From positions 1 to 45,056 of the forward strand of contig VGEN01000019.1 in NCBI GenBank assembly GCA_016869285.1: 45,056 bases of DNA. The letters run 5' to 3'. Numbering within the stretch: the first letter of the stretch is position 1; each line of letters opens with the position of its first letter. The position numbers and the translations under genes were made by a program. The DNA comes from Alphaproteobacteria bacterium. GTDB taxonomy: Bacteria; Pseudomonadota; Alphaproteobacteria; SHVZ01. Below are positions 1 through 8,532 of the stretch, piece after piece. The notes under the pieces were generated by a model. That model was not told the DNA's origin. It saw only the letters and a program-made list of their open reading frames with translations, and did no database searches.

Positions 1-81
1 CCAAGTGGGCGCTCACATGGCTGATATCGCAAGCCTTTGAAACCGTGGCAGCCTCGATTCTCAATTGCCGCGAAAAATCAG

Positions 82-765
82 CTATTCATGATCGCTGTGA
101 ATAAGGCGGGTTATATAGTCGTCCTCGTCGAGGAAGCCGCTGTAGATCAGCAGGGCCTTGCGCGTGTGGCGCGCAAGGGTTTCGAGAAAGTGCAGCGGCT
201 CGCCGGTGTGGAACATGAAGGCCGAGTTCGTGACGATGTCGAATTCTCCTTCGAGCACCGATGCGTTGACGCCGTCATTGGACTCGTACAGCACGTGATG
301 ATTCAGCGCATAACCACCATGCACGAATTCGGCTTTGGCTCCGGTGATCGCATTCAGGACGTCAAAGCCCTTCTTGCGATAGGGCCCAGAGAATGGATCG
401 AGCCCGACGGAGCGCGAACATCCCCGCAGAGATGCCACGACGGGGAAATAGCCGTTGTTGCACGCAACATCGAGAAACGTTCCGCCTGGAACGGCGGCCG
501 TCACGACGTCGATGAAATTATCGTAGGTCAGCGCGAGCGCCCGGTTGTCGTCGAACGACGTCCTATAAACGTCGGGCGCCAACTTCCGGCGGTCAAAACG
601 GAAGGCGATGTGGGAGTATCCTGCCAGTCGCGCATCTGCCGTGTGAAGCCAAGAATAGGCCACCCCCGTATGCCGGTTGTCATCGATGACGAAGGGCTGA
701 TAATCGAGGAGCGAAGCCGCCTCCTCGACTTGGCCCGCGGATGGCCGATATCGCCTCAGGTCCAT
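82..765 (-). CDS. class I SAM-dependent methyltransferase, possibly shortened at the C-terminus
   Basis: Predicted class I methyltransferase of 227 residues. A Rossmann motif I is visible around residues 97-110 (FLDVACNNGYFP), followed by an acidic strand end (VGLDPF), as expected for S-adenosylmethionine binding. The acceptor substrate is unknown. The ATG shares one base with the TAA of the upstream dehydrogenase gene (TAATG), so translation is probably coupled and this is the last gene of the minus-strand run. The protein stops soon after a core strand (ALLIYSGF), where many relatives carry on with a further C-terminal part. I could not find a continuation in the other two minus-strand frames down to base 1, so truncation is only a suspicion. 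Confidence 0.7.
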   Translation of the reverse strand: MDLRRYRPSAGQVEEAASLLDYQPFVIDDNRHTGVAYSWLHTADARLAGYSHIAFRFDRRKLAPDVYRTSFDDNRALALTYDNFIDVVTAAVPGGTFLDVACNNGYFPVVASLRGCSRSVGLDPFSGPYRKKGFDVLNAITGAKAEFVHGGYALNHHVLYESNDGVNASVLEGEFDIVTNSAFMFHTGEPLHFLETLARHTRKALLIYSGFLDEDDYITRLIHSDHE

Positions 766-1727
766 TAGGCGCCTACCACGTTCCTGGGTTTCCCGGCGAC
801 GAAGGCCTCGACATTGTCGATGAGCTGATCGCAGAGCGACTGGATCGCCTCAAAGCTGGCCCAGGCGGTGTGCGGGGTCAGGATGAAATTCGGCAGGTCG
901 AGCAGCTTCATCAGCACGGAGTCCCTGGGCGGCGGCTCGGGTGAGGTCACGTCGACGCCGGCGCCGGCAATCAAGCCCTCGCGCAGCGCGGTTGCAAGGT
1001 CGTTCTCGTCGATGAGACCGCCGCGCGCAGTGTTGACGATCACGGCGTTGCGCTTCATCCGCTTGAACTCGGGCAGCGCGATCATGTTGCGCGTCTGCGG
1101 CGTCAGCGGCGAATGCAGCGTGATCACGTCCGCGGTCTCGATCACCTCGTCCCAAGGCGTGTAGAGGGGACCAAGCCCCTGCACACCCTTGTGCGCAGCG
1201 AACATCACATGCATGCCGAAGGCGCGCGCGATAGCGGCGACGCCCTGGCCGATCACACCCTCGCCGATAATGCCGAGACGCTGGCCGTTCAGGTCGTTGA
1301 TCGGGTGGTTGAAGAAGCAGAACTGCGCCGCCTTCTGCCACTCGCCATTGACCACGTCGCGGCGGTAACCGAACAGGCTGCGGCGGAGCGCCAAGATCAG
1401 GGCGAAGGCGTGCTCGGGCACCGTGTGCAGCGCATAACCCCGGATATTGGAGACGGTGACGCCGCGCTCGGCGCAGGCTTTCAGGTCGATGTTGTCGGTG
1501 CCGGTCGCCGCGACCGCAATCAGCTTCAGCTTCGGCAGCGTCTCGATTGCCGGGCGCTGGAACTTCACCTTGTTGACCAGCGCGATGTCGGCGTCCTTGA
1601 GCCGCTCGACCAGTTGCTCCGGGGTGGTGCGGTCGTAGTCCCTCCAGATGTGCGCGAAGGACGGACGGCGAATGACCACCGCGGGCGCGATGGTGTCGCG
1701 CTCGAGGAAGACGATGTTCTTGGACAC
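765..1727 (-). CDS. D-isomer-specific 2-hydroxyacid dehydrogenase (glycerate dehydrogenase/hydroxypyruvate reductase type)
   Basis: NAD(P)-dependent dehydrogenase of 320 residues, a normal length for the family. The cofactor loop GIIGEGVIG lies at about residues 152-160, and the catalytic triad is visible as Arg235 (NTARGG), Glu264 (TSPEPP) and His286 (LTPHTAW). The family interconverts 2-keto acids and D-2-hydroxy acids; the overall sequence resembles hydroxypyruvate reductase/glycerate dehydrogenase more than phosphoglycerate dehydrogenase, because there is no ACT domain. It lies 27 bases downstream of the C69 peptidase gene and overlaps the methyltransferase gene by one base. The ThDP enzyme in the same run could make or use 2-keto acids, so a shared pathway is plausible, but the exact substrate is inference. 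Confidence 0.85.
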   Translation of the reverse strand: MSKNIVFLERDTIAPAVVIRRPSFAHIWRDYDRTTPEQLVERLKDADIALVNKVKFQRPAIETLPKLKLIAVAATGTDNIDLKACAERGVTVSNIRGYALHTVPEHAFALILALRRSLFGYRRDVVNGEWQKAAQFCFFNHPINDLNGQRLGIIGEGVIGQGVAAIARAFGMHVMFAAHKGVQGLGPLYTPWDEVIETADVITLHSPLTPQTRNMIALPEFKRMKRNAVIVNTARGGLIDENDLATALREGLIAGAGVDVTSPEPPPRDSVLMKLLDLPNFILTPHTAWASFEAIQSLCDQLIDNVEAFVAGKPRNVVGA

Positions 1728-1754
1728 TTTCCCCCCAGGGATCTTCTTTAGGCC

Positions 1755-3050
1755 TTAGGCGAAGCTGGCGATGCGGTTGAAGCGCGACCAGGCGCGGCGA
1801 TAGGGCGCGGCGGTCTTGCCCTCGCAGGCCATTGCCGGGATGGCCTCGGCCCAGCGGGCCTCGGCGGCGTCCGCCTCTTCCCAGCAGGCGGCCACGGCCT
1901 CGGCACGGACCTCGGCATCGGCGCCGGTCACTCTGGCGATGCGCTTGGCGAAATCCTTCTCGAGCGTGTCCCGCTCGCCGGCGATCGCGGCCGATCGCGG
2001 GCTGAAATCGTCGATGATCTGGCGGTGGAGCTGTTCATGCTTCCACCAGCGGGTCCTGGGGTCGAACTTGCCGGTCGGGGTCTTCTCCTTCACCGGCAAT
2101 CCCAGATCGACGAAGACCGGCTTGAAGATCGAGAGGCACGGCGCGGCCGAGCCCGTGACCCAATGCACCGCCGGGCGTCCCTTCTTGAGCCAGCTCGCCA
2201 TCGCACCCGTGGTCTGGCCGCCATTGTTGCCCCAGGCGGCATGCATGCAGATCGCCTTCATATGCGCCTGGTCAGGATGCCAGCCGCGCTCCTTCGGCCC
2301 GTGGTCGCGAAGAGCCGCCATCACCGAATGCACGTCGAGACGGCCGCGGCGGTTGCCGAGCACCGTCGTCGAGCGCGCGCAACGCTCCTTGCCCTGGGAG
2401 ATCTTGTCACGGCGCGGATTGGTCATGGTGCTGGCAACGGGGCCGCTGCCGACCTTGGCCTTCATGCCGTCGCTGATTTTATCGTAGCCCTTCTCGATCG
2501 AGAGCGCATTCGAGATGGTGCGGACCCCGTCGACATGCTCGGCGACCCAGTCCTTGCCGATCGTCTCCAGCACCCAGGCGCCGGACGCATCTGCGATGAT
2601 GAAGGAGTTGTGATAGGTGCGCTGCTTGAGGTGCCCGCAATTGCCGCTCTGGCCGTGCTTGGCCAAGAGTCGGGTGATCACGTCGAGCGCCTCGTCGGCA
2701 GAGGCGGCGCGCTCGAGACCGAGCCGCAGATAGTCCATGCCGATCACGCCCGGCTTCGGCGAGGGCATGCGCTTGCCATAGACCGCCTCGTTGCCGATGA
2801 CGACGCCATGCTCGTTGGCGCCGATCTCGGCGCCCCAGATCCAGAAGGGCTTGGAGAGCAGCACCGCATGAGTTTCCGGTGCCTGCGGGATCTCCACATG
2901 GGTAAGCCTGAGGCTCGATCCCTTGCGGTGGCTCTTGCGAGGAATGGCCTCGAGATACTGCGCCTCGTTCCGCTCGCGATCGCTGTTCTTGCCGAACAGC
3001 ACTGCACCGTCGACCGACTGGCCGCCGGCGGCCACCATGGTGTCGCACAT
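1755..3050 (-). CDS. secernin-like peptidase of family C69 (Ntn hydrolase fold)
   Basis: Protein of 431 residues that begins MCDTMVA, so Cys2 becomes the N-terminal nucleophile once the initiator Met is removed, as in dipeptidase family C69 and the secernins. The following FGKNSDRERNEAQ stretch (about residues 19-31) is the conserved secernin/C69 signature. No signal peptide is seen, so it is probably cytoplasmic. Bacterial C69 enzymes are dipeptidases or amide hydrolases, and the substrate here is unknown. The start is fixed by the need for Cys at position 2. It sits between the phosphoesterase (34 bases) and the hydroxyacid dehydrogenase (27 bases) on the same strand. Family assignment is confident; the reaction is not. 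Confidence 0.85.
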   Translation of the reverse strand: MCDTMVAAGGQSVDGAVLFGKNSDRERNEAQYLEAIPRKSHRKGSSLRLTHVEIPQAPETHAVLLSKPFWIWGAEIGANEHGVVIGNEAVYGKRMPSPKPGVIGMDYLRLGLERAASADEALDVITRLLAKHGQSGNCGHLKQRTYHNSFIIADASGAWVLETIGKDWVAEHVDGVRTISNALSIEKGYDKISDGMKAKVGSGPVASTMTNPRRDKISQGKERCARSTTVLGNRRGRLDVHSVMAALRDHGPKERGWHPDQAHMKAICMHAAWGNNGGQTTGAMASWLKKGRPAVHWVTGSAAPCLSIFKPVFVDLGLPVKEKTPTGKFDPRTRWWKHEQLHRQIIDDFSPRSAAIAGERDTLEKDFAKRIARVTGADAEVRAEAVAACWEEADAAEARWAEAIPAMACEGKTAAPYRRAWSRFNRIASFA

Positions 3051-3084
3051 GCCTGAAGCTCTCCTTGCCCGATTTCGTGCGAGC

Positions 3085-3939
3085 CTAGCGAGTGCCGGCG
3101 GCAGAAGGCAACCGGCTCCTGGGGGTGAAGGAATGGCTGCCCGACTCGCGTACTCGCCCGTTCTCGTCGATCGCCTCGAAGGCGAGCCGCTCCGACGAGA
3201 CGGTCACAGTGACGAAGTGCCGGAACTCGCCATTGCCCATCACGCCGTCGGGTCCGAATTCGGTTCCGGCGCCGCCGCTGCAGAGCTGGACGATGTCTTC
3301 ATGGACCTGAACGTCGAAAGCGATGATGTGGCTGCAGAGATAGGCCTTGACGCCGGCCTCGCGGAACAGCCGCCAGGCCTGCATGCACTGGTCGGCCGGG
3401 AAGACCCATTTGGGCACCTCCTCGTAGCCATTCACGGCGTGGAAAGGATAATGGCCGGCGACGAGGCGGATCGGCGCCGACAGGCTGTGCAACGCCTCCG
3501 CCAGCCAGTCCATGTCGACAGCCGCAAAACCGCGGTTCGCAAGGTCGCAGGTCGAGATCACGACGATCTCGGCGCCGCCGAGATCGATCACGTAGTTGAG
3601 GCCCTTCCGGTTGCGAGCCACCGGCGGGATCGGCATGCGCGCCTCGCAGAACGCGGCGCTGATTGGGGTGTTGGCGTCGTGATTGCCGGCGATGTGCAGC
3701 ACGCGCGGATAGCGCTCGTCTAGGGGCCGGAACTCATGCTCGAGGAAATGATCCCACTGCGCCCGAAGCGTCGGCTCGTCATCGGTGTAGCCGTAGACAT
3801 GGTCGCCGAGATAGAGGAGCGCGTCGGCCGGGGCGTTCCGCTCGAGGATGCGCGCGACAATGCGCGCCAGATTTGCCTCGAACCTCTGGCCGGGTATGCC
3901 CGAGCAGGAGTCGCCGAGCAGGGTCAGTGCCAGGGACAT
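3085..3939 (-). CDS. calcineurin-like metallophosphoesterase resembling purple acid phosphatase
   Basis: Metallophosphoesterase of 284 residues. The ordered metal motifs are recognisable: GDSCSG near residues 8-13, GDHVYG near 46-51, GNHDAN, GHYPFH and a final CSHIIAFD. This series matches the tartrate-resistant acid phosphatase pattern (GDxG, GDNxY, GNHD, GHYP, CGHDH) better than the classical DxH/GHxH pattern. The last motif keeps only one of its two expected histidines, so the metal site may be altered. No convincing signal peptide is present, unlike secreted acid phosphatases. The gene starts 4 bases after the stop of the ThDP-enzyme gene, implying co-transcription and probably translational coupling. 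The substrate is unknown. Confidence 0.8.
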   Translation of the reverse strand: MSLALTLLGDSCSGIPGQRFEANLARIVARILERNAPADALLYLGDHVYGYTDDEPTLRAQWDHFLEHEFRPLDERYPRVLHIAGNHDANTPISAAFCEARMPIPPVARNRKGLNYVIDLGGAEIVVISTCDLANRGFAAVDMDWLAEALHSLSAPIRLVAGHYPFHAVNGYEEVPKWVFPADQCMQAWRLFREAGVKAYLCSHIIAFDVQVHEDIVQLCSGGAGTEFGPDGVMGNGEFRHFVTVTVSSERLAFEAIDENGRVRESGSHSFTPRSRLPSAAGTR

Positions 3940-3943
3940 AGAC

Positions 3944-5620
3944 CTAGCGCTTCGCCTTTGCCTGGCTGCGGATTTCGCTCAAGGAGGCGCGGATTGTCAG
4001 CGCTTCCGGATGCAGCTTGAGCTCGATCACCGAGAGCTTGCCTGAAGCCCGCGCACGCTCGAAGGCCGGCGCGAATTCCTCGGTCTTCGCCACCGTCTCA
4101 CCATGGCCGCCATAGGCGCGCGCGACAGCGGCAAAATCCGGGTTGATCAGGTCGGTGCCAGAGACGCGCTCGGGATATTCGCGCTCCTGATGCATCCGGA
4201 TGGTGCCGTACATGCCATTGTTGACGACGATGACCATGATTGCGGCACCGGCCTGGGCGGCCGTCCCCAGCTCCTGGAGGGTCATCTGGATGTCGCCGTC
4301 GCCGGCGACGCAGACGACGTCGCGGTTGGGATGCCGGATCTTGGCGGCGACCGCAGCGGGAAGACCGTATCCCATCGAGCCCGAGGTCGGCGCCAATTCG
4401 GTGCCGAGCTTGCGGTAGCGGTGGAAGCGATGCACCCAGGTGGCAAAATTCCCGGCGCCGTTGGTCCAGATCGCGTCGTCGGGCAGCTTTGCGTCGAGCC
4501 AGGCGACGATCTCGGCCATCTGCACTTCGCCGGGGCATTTCACCGGCTTGGTGTAGGCGAGATAGTCGGCATGCGCGGCCTCAGCCGCTCCGGCCCAAGC
4601 CGATGAGTCGACCGGCCCCAGCGTCGCCAGCGCCGCGACGAACGCCTTCACCCCGGCGTTGACCGCGAGCGCCGGACGGTAGACGCGGCCCAGCTCCTCC
4701 GGGTCGGGATGGACATGGACCATGGTCTGCGACGGCGTCGGGATGCCGAAGAGCGTGTAGCCGCCGGTGGTCATCTCGCCAAGACGCGCGCCGATCACGA
4801 GCAGCAGGTCGGCCGCCTTGACGCGTTCGGCCAGCTTCGGGTTCGGGCCGATGCCGACATCGCCGGCATAGCAGGGATGCAGGTTGTCGAAGCGGTCGGC
4901 GCGGCGGAAGGACGTGCCGACCGGGAGCCTGTTCCTCTCGGTGAAGCCCCTGATCGCCAGGCACGCCGCCTCGTCCCAGGCAGAGCCACCCAGGATGACG
5001 AAGGGTTGCTTCGCCTTCGCCAACATCGCGCGGATCTCGGCCATCGCCTCCGATCCCGGATGCGGCTCGGCGGCGCGGTAAGGCTCGGCATCGGCAACCC
5101 TCGCGGTCGCGGTCAGCATGTCCTCGGGCAGAGCAAGCACCACCGGGCCCGGACGGCCGGATGTGGCGGTGTGGAAGGCGCGGCTTAAGTATTCGGGGAT
5201 GCGCGACGCATCGTCGATCTGCGCCACCCATTTGGCCATCTGGCCGTACATGCGGCGGTAGTCGATCTCCTGGAAGGCCTCGCGCTCGATCGCGTCGAGC
5301 CCGACCTGTCCGATGAACAGGATCATCGGCGTCGAATCCTGGAAGCCGACATGGACGCCGGAGGAGGCATTGGTGGCGCCCGGACCGCGCGTGACCATAC
5401 AGATGCCGGGCTTGCCGGTCATCTTGCCATAGGCCTCGGCCATCATCGCGGCGCCGCCTTCCTGGCGGCAGATCACGAACTTGATCGAGTTGACGTCGTG
5501 CAGCGCATCCAGCACCGCAAGGTAGCTCTCGCCCGGCACGCCGAAGGCGGTGTCGACACCATGGATCTTGAGCTGATCGACCAGGATCTGGCCGCCGGTC
5601 CGTTCCTTGAGCGCTGTCAT
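3944..5620 (-). CDS. thiamine-diphosphate enzyme of the acetolactate synthase (IlvB-like) family
   Basis: ThDP-dependent enzyme of 558 residues with the usual three domains: an N-terminal Pyr domain with the cofactor-activating glutamate at about Glu54 (CRQEGGAAM), a central domain, and a C-terminal PP domain with the GDG...NN ThDP/Mg motif at about residues 440-468 (GDGDIQ ... VVNNGMYG). No regulatory small subunit (IlvN) lies next to it, so it is probably not the biosynthetic acetolactate synthase; related enzymes act on other 2-keto acids (oxalyl-CoA, glyoxylate, benzoylformate). The ATG at 5620 was chosen because a longer frame to 5713 would overlap the exporter gene upstream and adds nothing family-like. 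It is the second gene of the minus-strand run. Confidence 0.85.
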   Translation of the reverse strand: MTALKERTGGQILVDQLKIHGVDTAFGVPGESYLAVLDALHDVNSIKFVICRQEGGAAMMAEAYGKMTGKPGICMVTRGPGATNASSGVHVGFQDSTPMILFIGQVGLDAIEREAFQEIDYRRMYGQMAKWVAQIDDASRIPEYLSRAFHTATSGRPGPVVLALPEDMLTATARVADAEPYRAAEPHPGSEAMAEIRAMLAKAKQPFVILGGSAWDEAACLAIRGFTERNRLPVGTSFRRADRFDNLHPCYAGDVGIGPNPKLAERVKAADLLLVIGARLGEMTTGGYTLFGIPTPSQTMVHVHPDPEELGRVYRPALAVNAGVKAFVAALATLGPVDSSAWAGAAEAAHADYLAYTKPVKCPGEVQMAEIVAWLDAKLPDDAIWTNGAGNFATWVHRFHRYRKLGTELAPTSGSMGYGLPAAVAAKIRHPNRDVVCVAGDGDIQMTLQELGTAAQAGAAIMVIVVNNGMYGTIRMHQEREYPERVSGTDLINPDFAAVARAYGGHGETVAKTEEFAPAFERARASGKLSVIELKLHPEALTIRASLSEIRSQAKAKR

Positions 5621-5666
5621 GCTGTCGGGGGTCCGTCGAGGAAGGGTATCGGGATATAGCAGCCCG

Positions 5667-6560
5667 TCAGGCCGCTTGCGAGCGGGCGCGCACGCGCTCG
5701 CGATGCCAGACATAGACGCCGCTGGCGACGATGATGCCGCCGCCGAGATAGGTCAGCACGTCGGGAATGTCGCCGAACACCGCCCAGCCCAGCAGGATCG
5801 ACCAGACGAGCTGGCTGTAGCTGAAGGGCGCCAAGGTCGAGGCGGGCGCGAAGGCGAAGGCCCGGACCATGATGGTCAGCGCGATGAGGTTCCAGGCGGC
5901 GATGCCGCCCAGCAGCATCCATGCCTGCCAGGACGGCCAGCCCCAGAACGGCAGCACCATCGGCGTTGAGATGGCGATGCCGACAAGCGTGGTATAGACC
6001 AGATTGGTCAGCGGATGATCGCTGCCGGTCCGCCGGGTCAGGATCAGGCTGATCGCCCAGAGAAAGGCCGAGGCGATCGGCATCAGCGACCAGGGCGAGA
6101 ACTGCGCCCCCGGTCGGATCACGATCAGGACGCCGAGAAATCCGACGACGACCGCGGTCCAGCGCCGAACCCCGACCTTTTCGCCGAGGAAGATCATCGA
6201 CAGCGCCGTCACGAACAGCGGCGAGACGAAGGCCACGGTGATCGCGAAGGCGAGCTCCAGGTGGGCGAGCGAGATCGTGAAGCAGGTGCCCGACAGCAGC
6301 ATGGCGAAGGACCGCCAGGCATGGGCGCCCGGATGAGCCGTGGCGATGCTCCTGGCGACGCCGCGCCAGAGCACGATTGGGGTCAGGATGAAGACATAGG
6401 CAGCGTAGCGCGACCAGACGATCTGGACCGGATGCACCTCGGCGGTCAGGTACTTCGCGATCGTGTCGGTGATCATGTACATGGCCAGCGCCGTCAGCAT
6501 CAGGGCGATGCCGGTCAGCGGGCGATCGGACTTGGCTTGAACGGAGACGGAATCGGTCAT
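5667..6560 (-). CDS. EamA/DMT-superfamily transporter
   Basis: Integral membrane protein of 297 residues with about ten hydrophobic helices arranged as two EamA repeats, as in the drug/metabolite transporter superfamily (RhaT/YdcZ-like). Members export amino acids, nucleotides or other small metabolites. The start at 6560 (MTDSVSVQ) places a short hydrophilic lead before the first helix; the frame stays open to 7151, but that extension is antisense to asd and reads as low-complexity charged sequence, so it is rejected. It is the first gene of the minus-strand run, divergent from asd across 165 bases that should hold both promoters. The substrate cannot be inferred beyond the hint that it is linked to the 2-keto/hydroxy-acid enzymes downstream. 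Confidence 0.85.
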   Translation of the reverse strand: MTDSVSVQAKSDRPLTGIALMLTALAMYMITDTIAKYLTAEVHPVQIVWSRYAAYVFILTPIVLWRGVARSIATAHPGAHAWRSFAMLLSGTCFTISLAHLELAFAITVAFVSPLFVTALSMIFLGEKVGVRRWTAVVVGFLGVLIVIRPGAQFSPWSLMPIASAFLWAISLILTRRTGSDHPLTNLVYTTLVGIAISTPMVLPFWGWPSWQAWMLLGGIAAWNLIALTIMVRAFAFAPASTLAPFSYSQLVWSILLGWAVFGDIPDVLTYLGGGIIVASGVYVWHRERVRARSQAA

Positions 6561-6725
6561 CGGGCGGGCGGCGCTTTCTAGCACCTTGCCGCCCCTCGGT
6601 CCCGGCGATCCGGGCGGCGGCGCCTGCGGCATTTCCGGCGTTGACAGCCGATGCTGCAGCGCCGCAAATGTCCGTCCCGCCGCCGGATTTCCGGCGGCCA
6701 ACCTCGTCTTGAGAAAGGATCTCCG

Positions 6726-7733
6726 ATGTCGTCGCCCAATGTCGCGGTGGTTGGAGCCACCGGCGCCGTGGGGGTCGAGTTCCTCCAGTGCCTGGAGGAG
6801 CGCAACTTCCCCATGTCTGAACTCCGTCTGCTTGCCTCGGCCCGGTCGAAAGGCAAAAAGATGAAGTTCAAGGGCACGACCATCACCATCGAGGAGCTGA
6901 CGCCGGAGAGCTTCAAGGGCGTGGACATCGCGCTCTTCTCGGCCGGCGGCGCGATCAGCCGCGAACTTTGCCCCGTCGCCGCCAAGGCCGGCGCGATCGC
7001 GGTCGACAACTCTTCCGCCTTCCGGATGGACCCGAACGTGCCGCTGGTGATTCCGGAGATCAACCCGGACGCGATCGCCAAGCACAAGGGCATCATTGCC
7101 AACCCGAACTGCTCGACCATCATCGCCATCACGCCGCTCTGGCCGATCCACAAGAAGAACCGGATCAAGCGGCTGATCGCAGCGACCTACCAGGCAGCGT
7201 CAGGCGCCGGAGCCGCGGCGATGGAAGAGCTCCGCGCCTCGACCGAGGCTTATATAAAGGGCCAGGACTACAAGAACACGGTTCTTCCGCACCCCTATGC
7301 CTTCAACCTCTTCAGCCATAACTCCAAGATCGACCCCTCGACCGGGTACAACGAGGAGGAGATGAAGATGGTAAAGGAGACGCAGAAGATCTTCGGCGAC
7401 CCCGACATCCGCGTCTCGGCAACCTGCGTGCGCGTGCCGGTCTTGCGCGCGCATTGCGAGGCGCTGACCATCGAATGCGAGCGACCGATCACGCCGAAGG
7501 ACGTCCACGAGATTCTCGCCGACGCGCCGGGCGTGAAGATTGTCGACGACCCGGTGAAGAACTACTTCCCGATGCCGAAGGACGCTTCCGGCCAGGGAGA
7601 CATCCTGGTCGGCCGTATCCGCCAGGACATCTCGGACCCGACCGGGCACTCGATCACGATGTTCGTCGCCGGCGATCAGCTCCTGAAAGGGGCTGCGCTT
7701 AACGCCGTGCAGATCGCCGAGAAACTTATCTGA
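6726..7733 (+). CDS. asd: aspartate-semialdehyde dehydrogenase
   Basis: Converts aspartyl phosphate to aspartate semialdehyde with NADPH in the lysine/threonine/methionine pathway. The 335 residues match the family length. The N-terminal nucleotide-binding glycine motif is VVGATGAVG (residues 8-16) and the catalytic cysteine is Cys129 in NPNCST; a conserved QAASGAG segment follows. The ATG at 6726 is preceded by an AAAGGA ribosome-binding site (GAAAGGATCTCCG); the 25 codons upstream in the same frame are arginine-rich and not family-like. thrC, a later enzyme of the threonine branch, is in the same window at 12455-13849 but on the other strand. The gene is convergent with yqgE, 24 bases apart. 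Confidence 0.97.
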   Translation: MSSPNVAVVGATGAVGVEFLQCLEERNFPMSELRLLASARSKGKKMKFKGTTITIEELTPESFKGVDIALFSAGGAISRELCPVAAKAGAIAVDNSSAFRMDPNVPLVIPEINPDAIAKHKGIIANPNCSTIIAITPLWPIHKKNRIKRLIAATYQAASGAGAAAMEELRASTEAYIKGQDYKNTVLPHPYAFNLFSHNSKIDPSTGYNEEEMKMVKETQKIFGDPDIRVSATCVRVPVLRAHCEALTIECERPITPKDVHEILADAPGVKIVDDPVKNYFPMPKDASGQGDILVGRIRQDISDPTGHSITMFVAGDQLLKGAALNAVQIAEKLI

Positions 7734-7757
7734 GACCGATGACGAGCTGGCTGCGCC

Positions 7758-8459
7758 TCAGGCGTGGCCAGCCTCTCCGGACAGAAGCGCGAGATCGATG
7801 CCGATCTTGCCGATCGCCCGTTCCCACTTGGTGTCGAGCGCGTCGTCGAAGACGATGGCGAGGTCGGCCGGCGCATGCAGCCAGCCATTGGCCTGGATCT
7901 CGCCATCGAGCTGTCCCGGCGCCCAGCCGGCGTAGCCGAGAGCCAAGAGCGCCTTCTCCGGGCCGCCGCCATCGGCGATCGCCTTCAGGATATCGATGGT
8001 CGCCGTCACGGCATAGCCGGGCTTCACCTTGACCGTGCTCTCCTGCTCGTACTCGTCGGTATGCAGCACGAAGCCGCGGCCCATCTCGACCGGTCCGCCG
8101 AAATGCACGCGACGCTCGCCGGCGCCGTCCCTGGGAATCCCGAGCTGGCGCAGAAGCTGCGGGAAGGTGAGCGAACCCACGGCCTTATTGATGACGAGGC
8201 CCATCGCGCCTTCGGCGTTGTGAACGCACATATAGATCACGGTGCGCTCGAAGCGCGGATCGCGCATGTTCGGCATCGCGACAAGAAGGTGACCTGCCAG
8301 GTAGCCCTCGCTTTCCGCCGCGCCCTTCTTGGCAGGCATGTCGGAGACGAAGGACGCATCGGAAGGCATTGCGCTACCGGCATGACGCGCCCCCGCCGTC
8401 GCCTTTTTCGACGGCTTCGCGCGTTCCGGCTTGTCGCCCCCTTCTTTGCTATGCGCCAT
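7758..8459 (-). CDS. YqgE/AlgH family protein (UPF0301)
   Basis: Protein of 233 residues whose last roughly 190 residues match the YqgE/AlgH fold: LAGHLLVAMPNM near residue 50, a GLVINK segment, VHFGGPV and a C-terminal LGYAGWAPGQLDGEI block. The family's molecular function is not settled; AlgH has been linked to alginate regulation in Pseudomonas. The start at 8459 was chosen because a good ribosome-binding site (GAGGTGAGC) lies just upstream; this gives a charged, lysine-rich lead of about 40 residues. A shorter start at MPSDAS is also possible. The open frame extends to 8690 but would run through the divergent DsbD-like gene. Spacing to that gene is 73 bases, so the promoters are close or overlapping. 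Confidence 0.88.
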   Translation of the reverse strand: MAHSKEGGDKPERAKPSKKATAGARHAGSAMPSDASFVSDMPAKKGAAESEGYLAGHLLVAMPNMRDPRFERTVIYMCVHNAEGAMGLVINKAVGSLTFPQLLRQLGIPRDGAGERRVHFGGPVEMGRGFVLHTDEYEQESTVKVKPGYAVTATIDILKAIADGGGPEKALLALGYAGWAPGQLDGEIQANGWLHAPADLAIVFDDALDTKWERAIGKIGIDLALLSGEAGHA

Positions 8460-8532
8460 GATGCTCACCTCGTCTGCGGGCCACGTAGATGTGACGGTCG
8501 GCGTCGCGACAGGACCGACTATATAGGGTCTC

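Noticed and set aside
6561..7151. N-terminal extension of the EamA transporter frame
   Set aside because: It overlaps asd on the opposite strand, reads as shadow sequence, and the membrane protein is complete without it.
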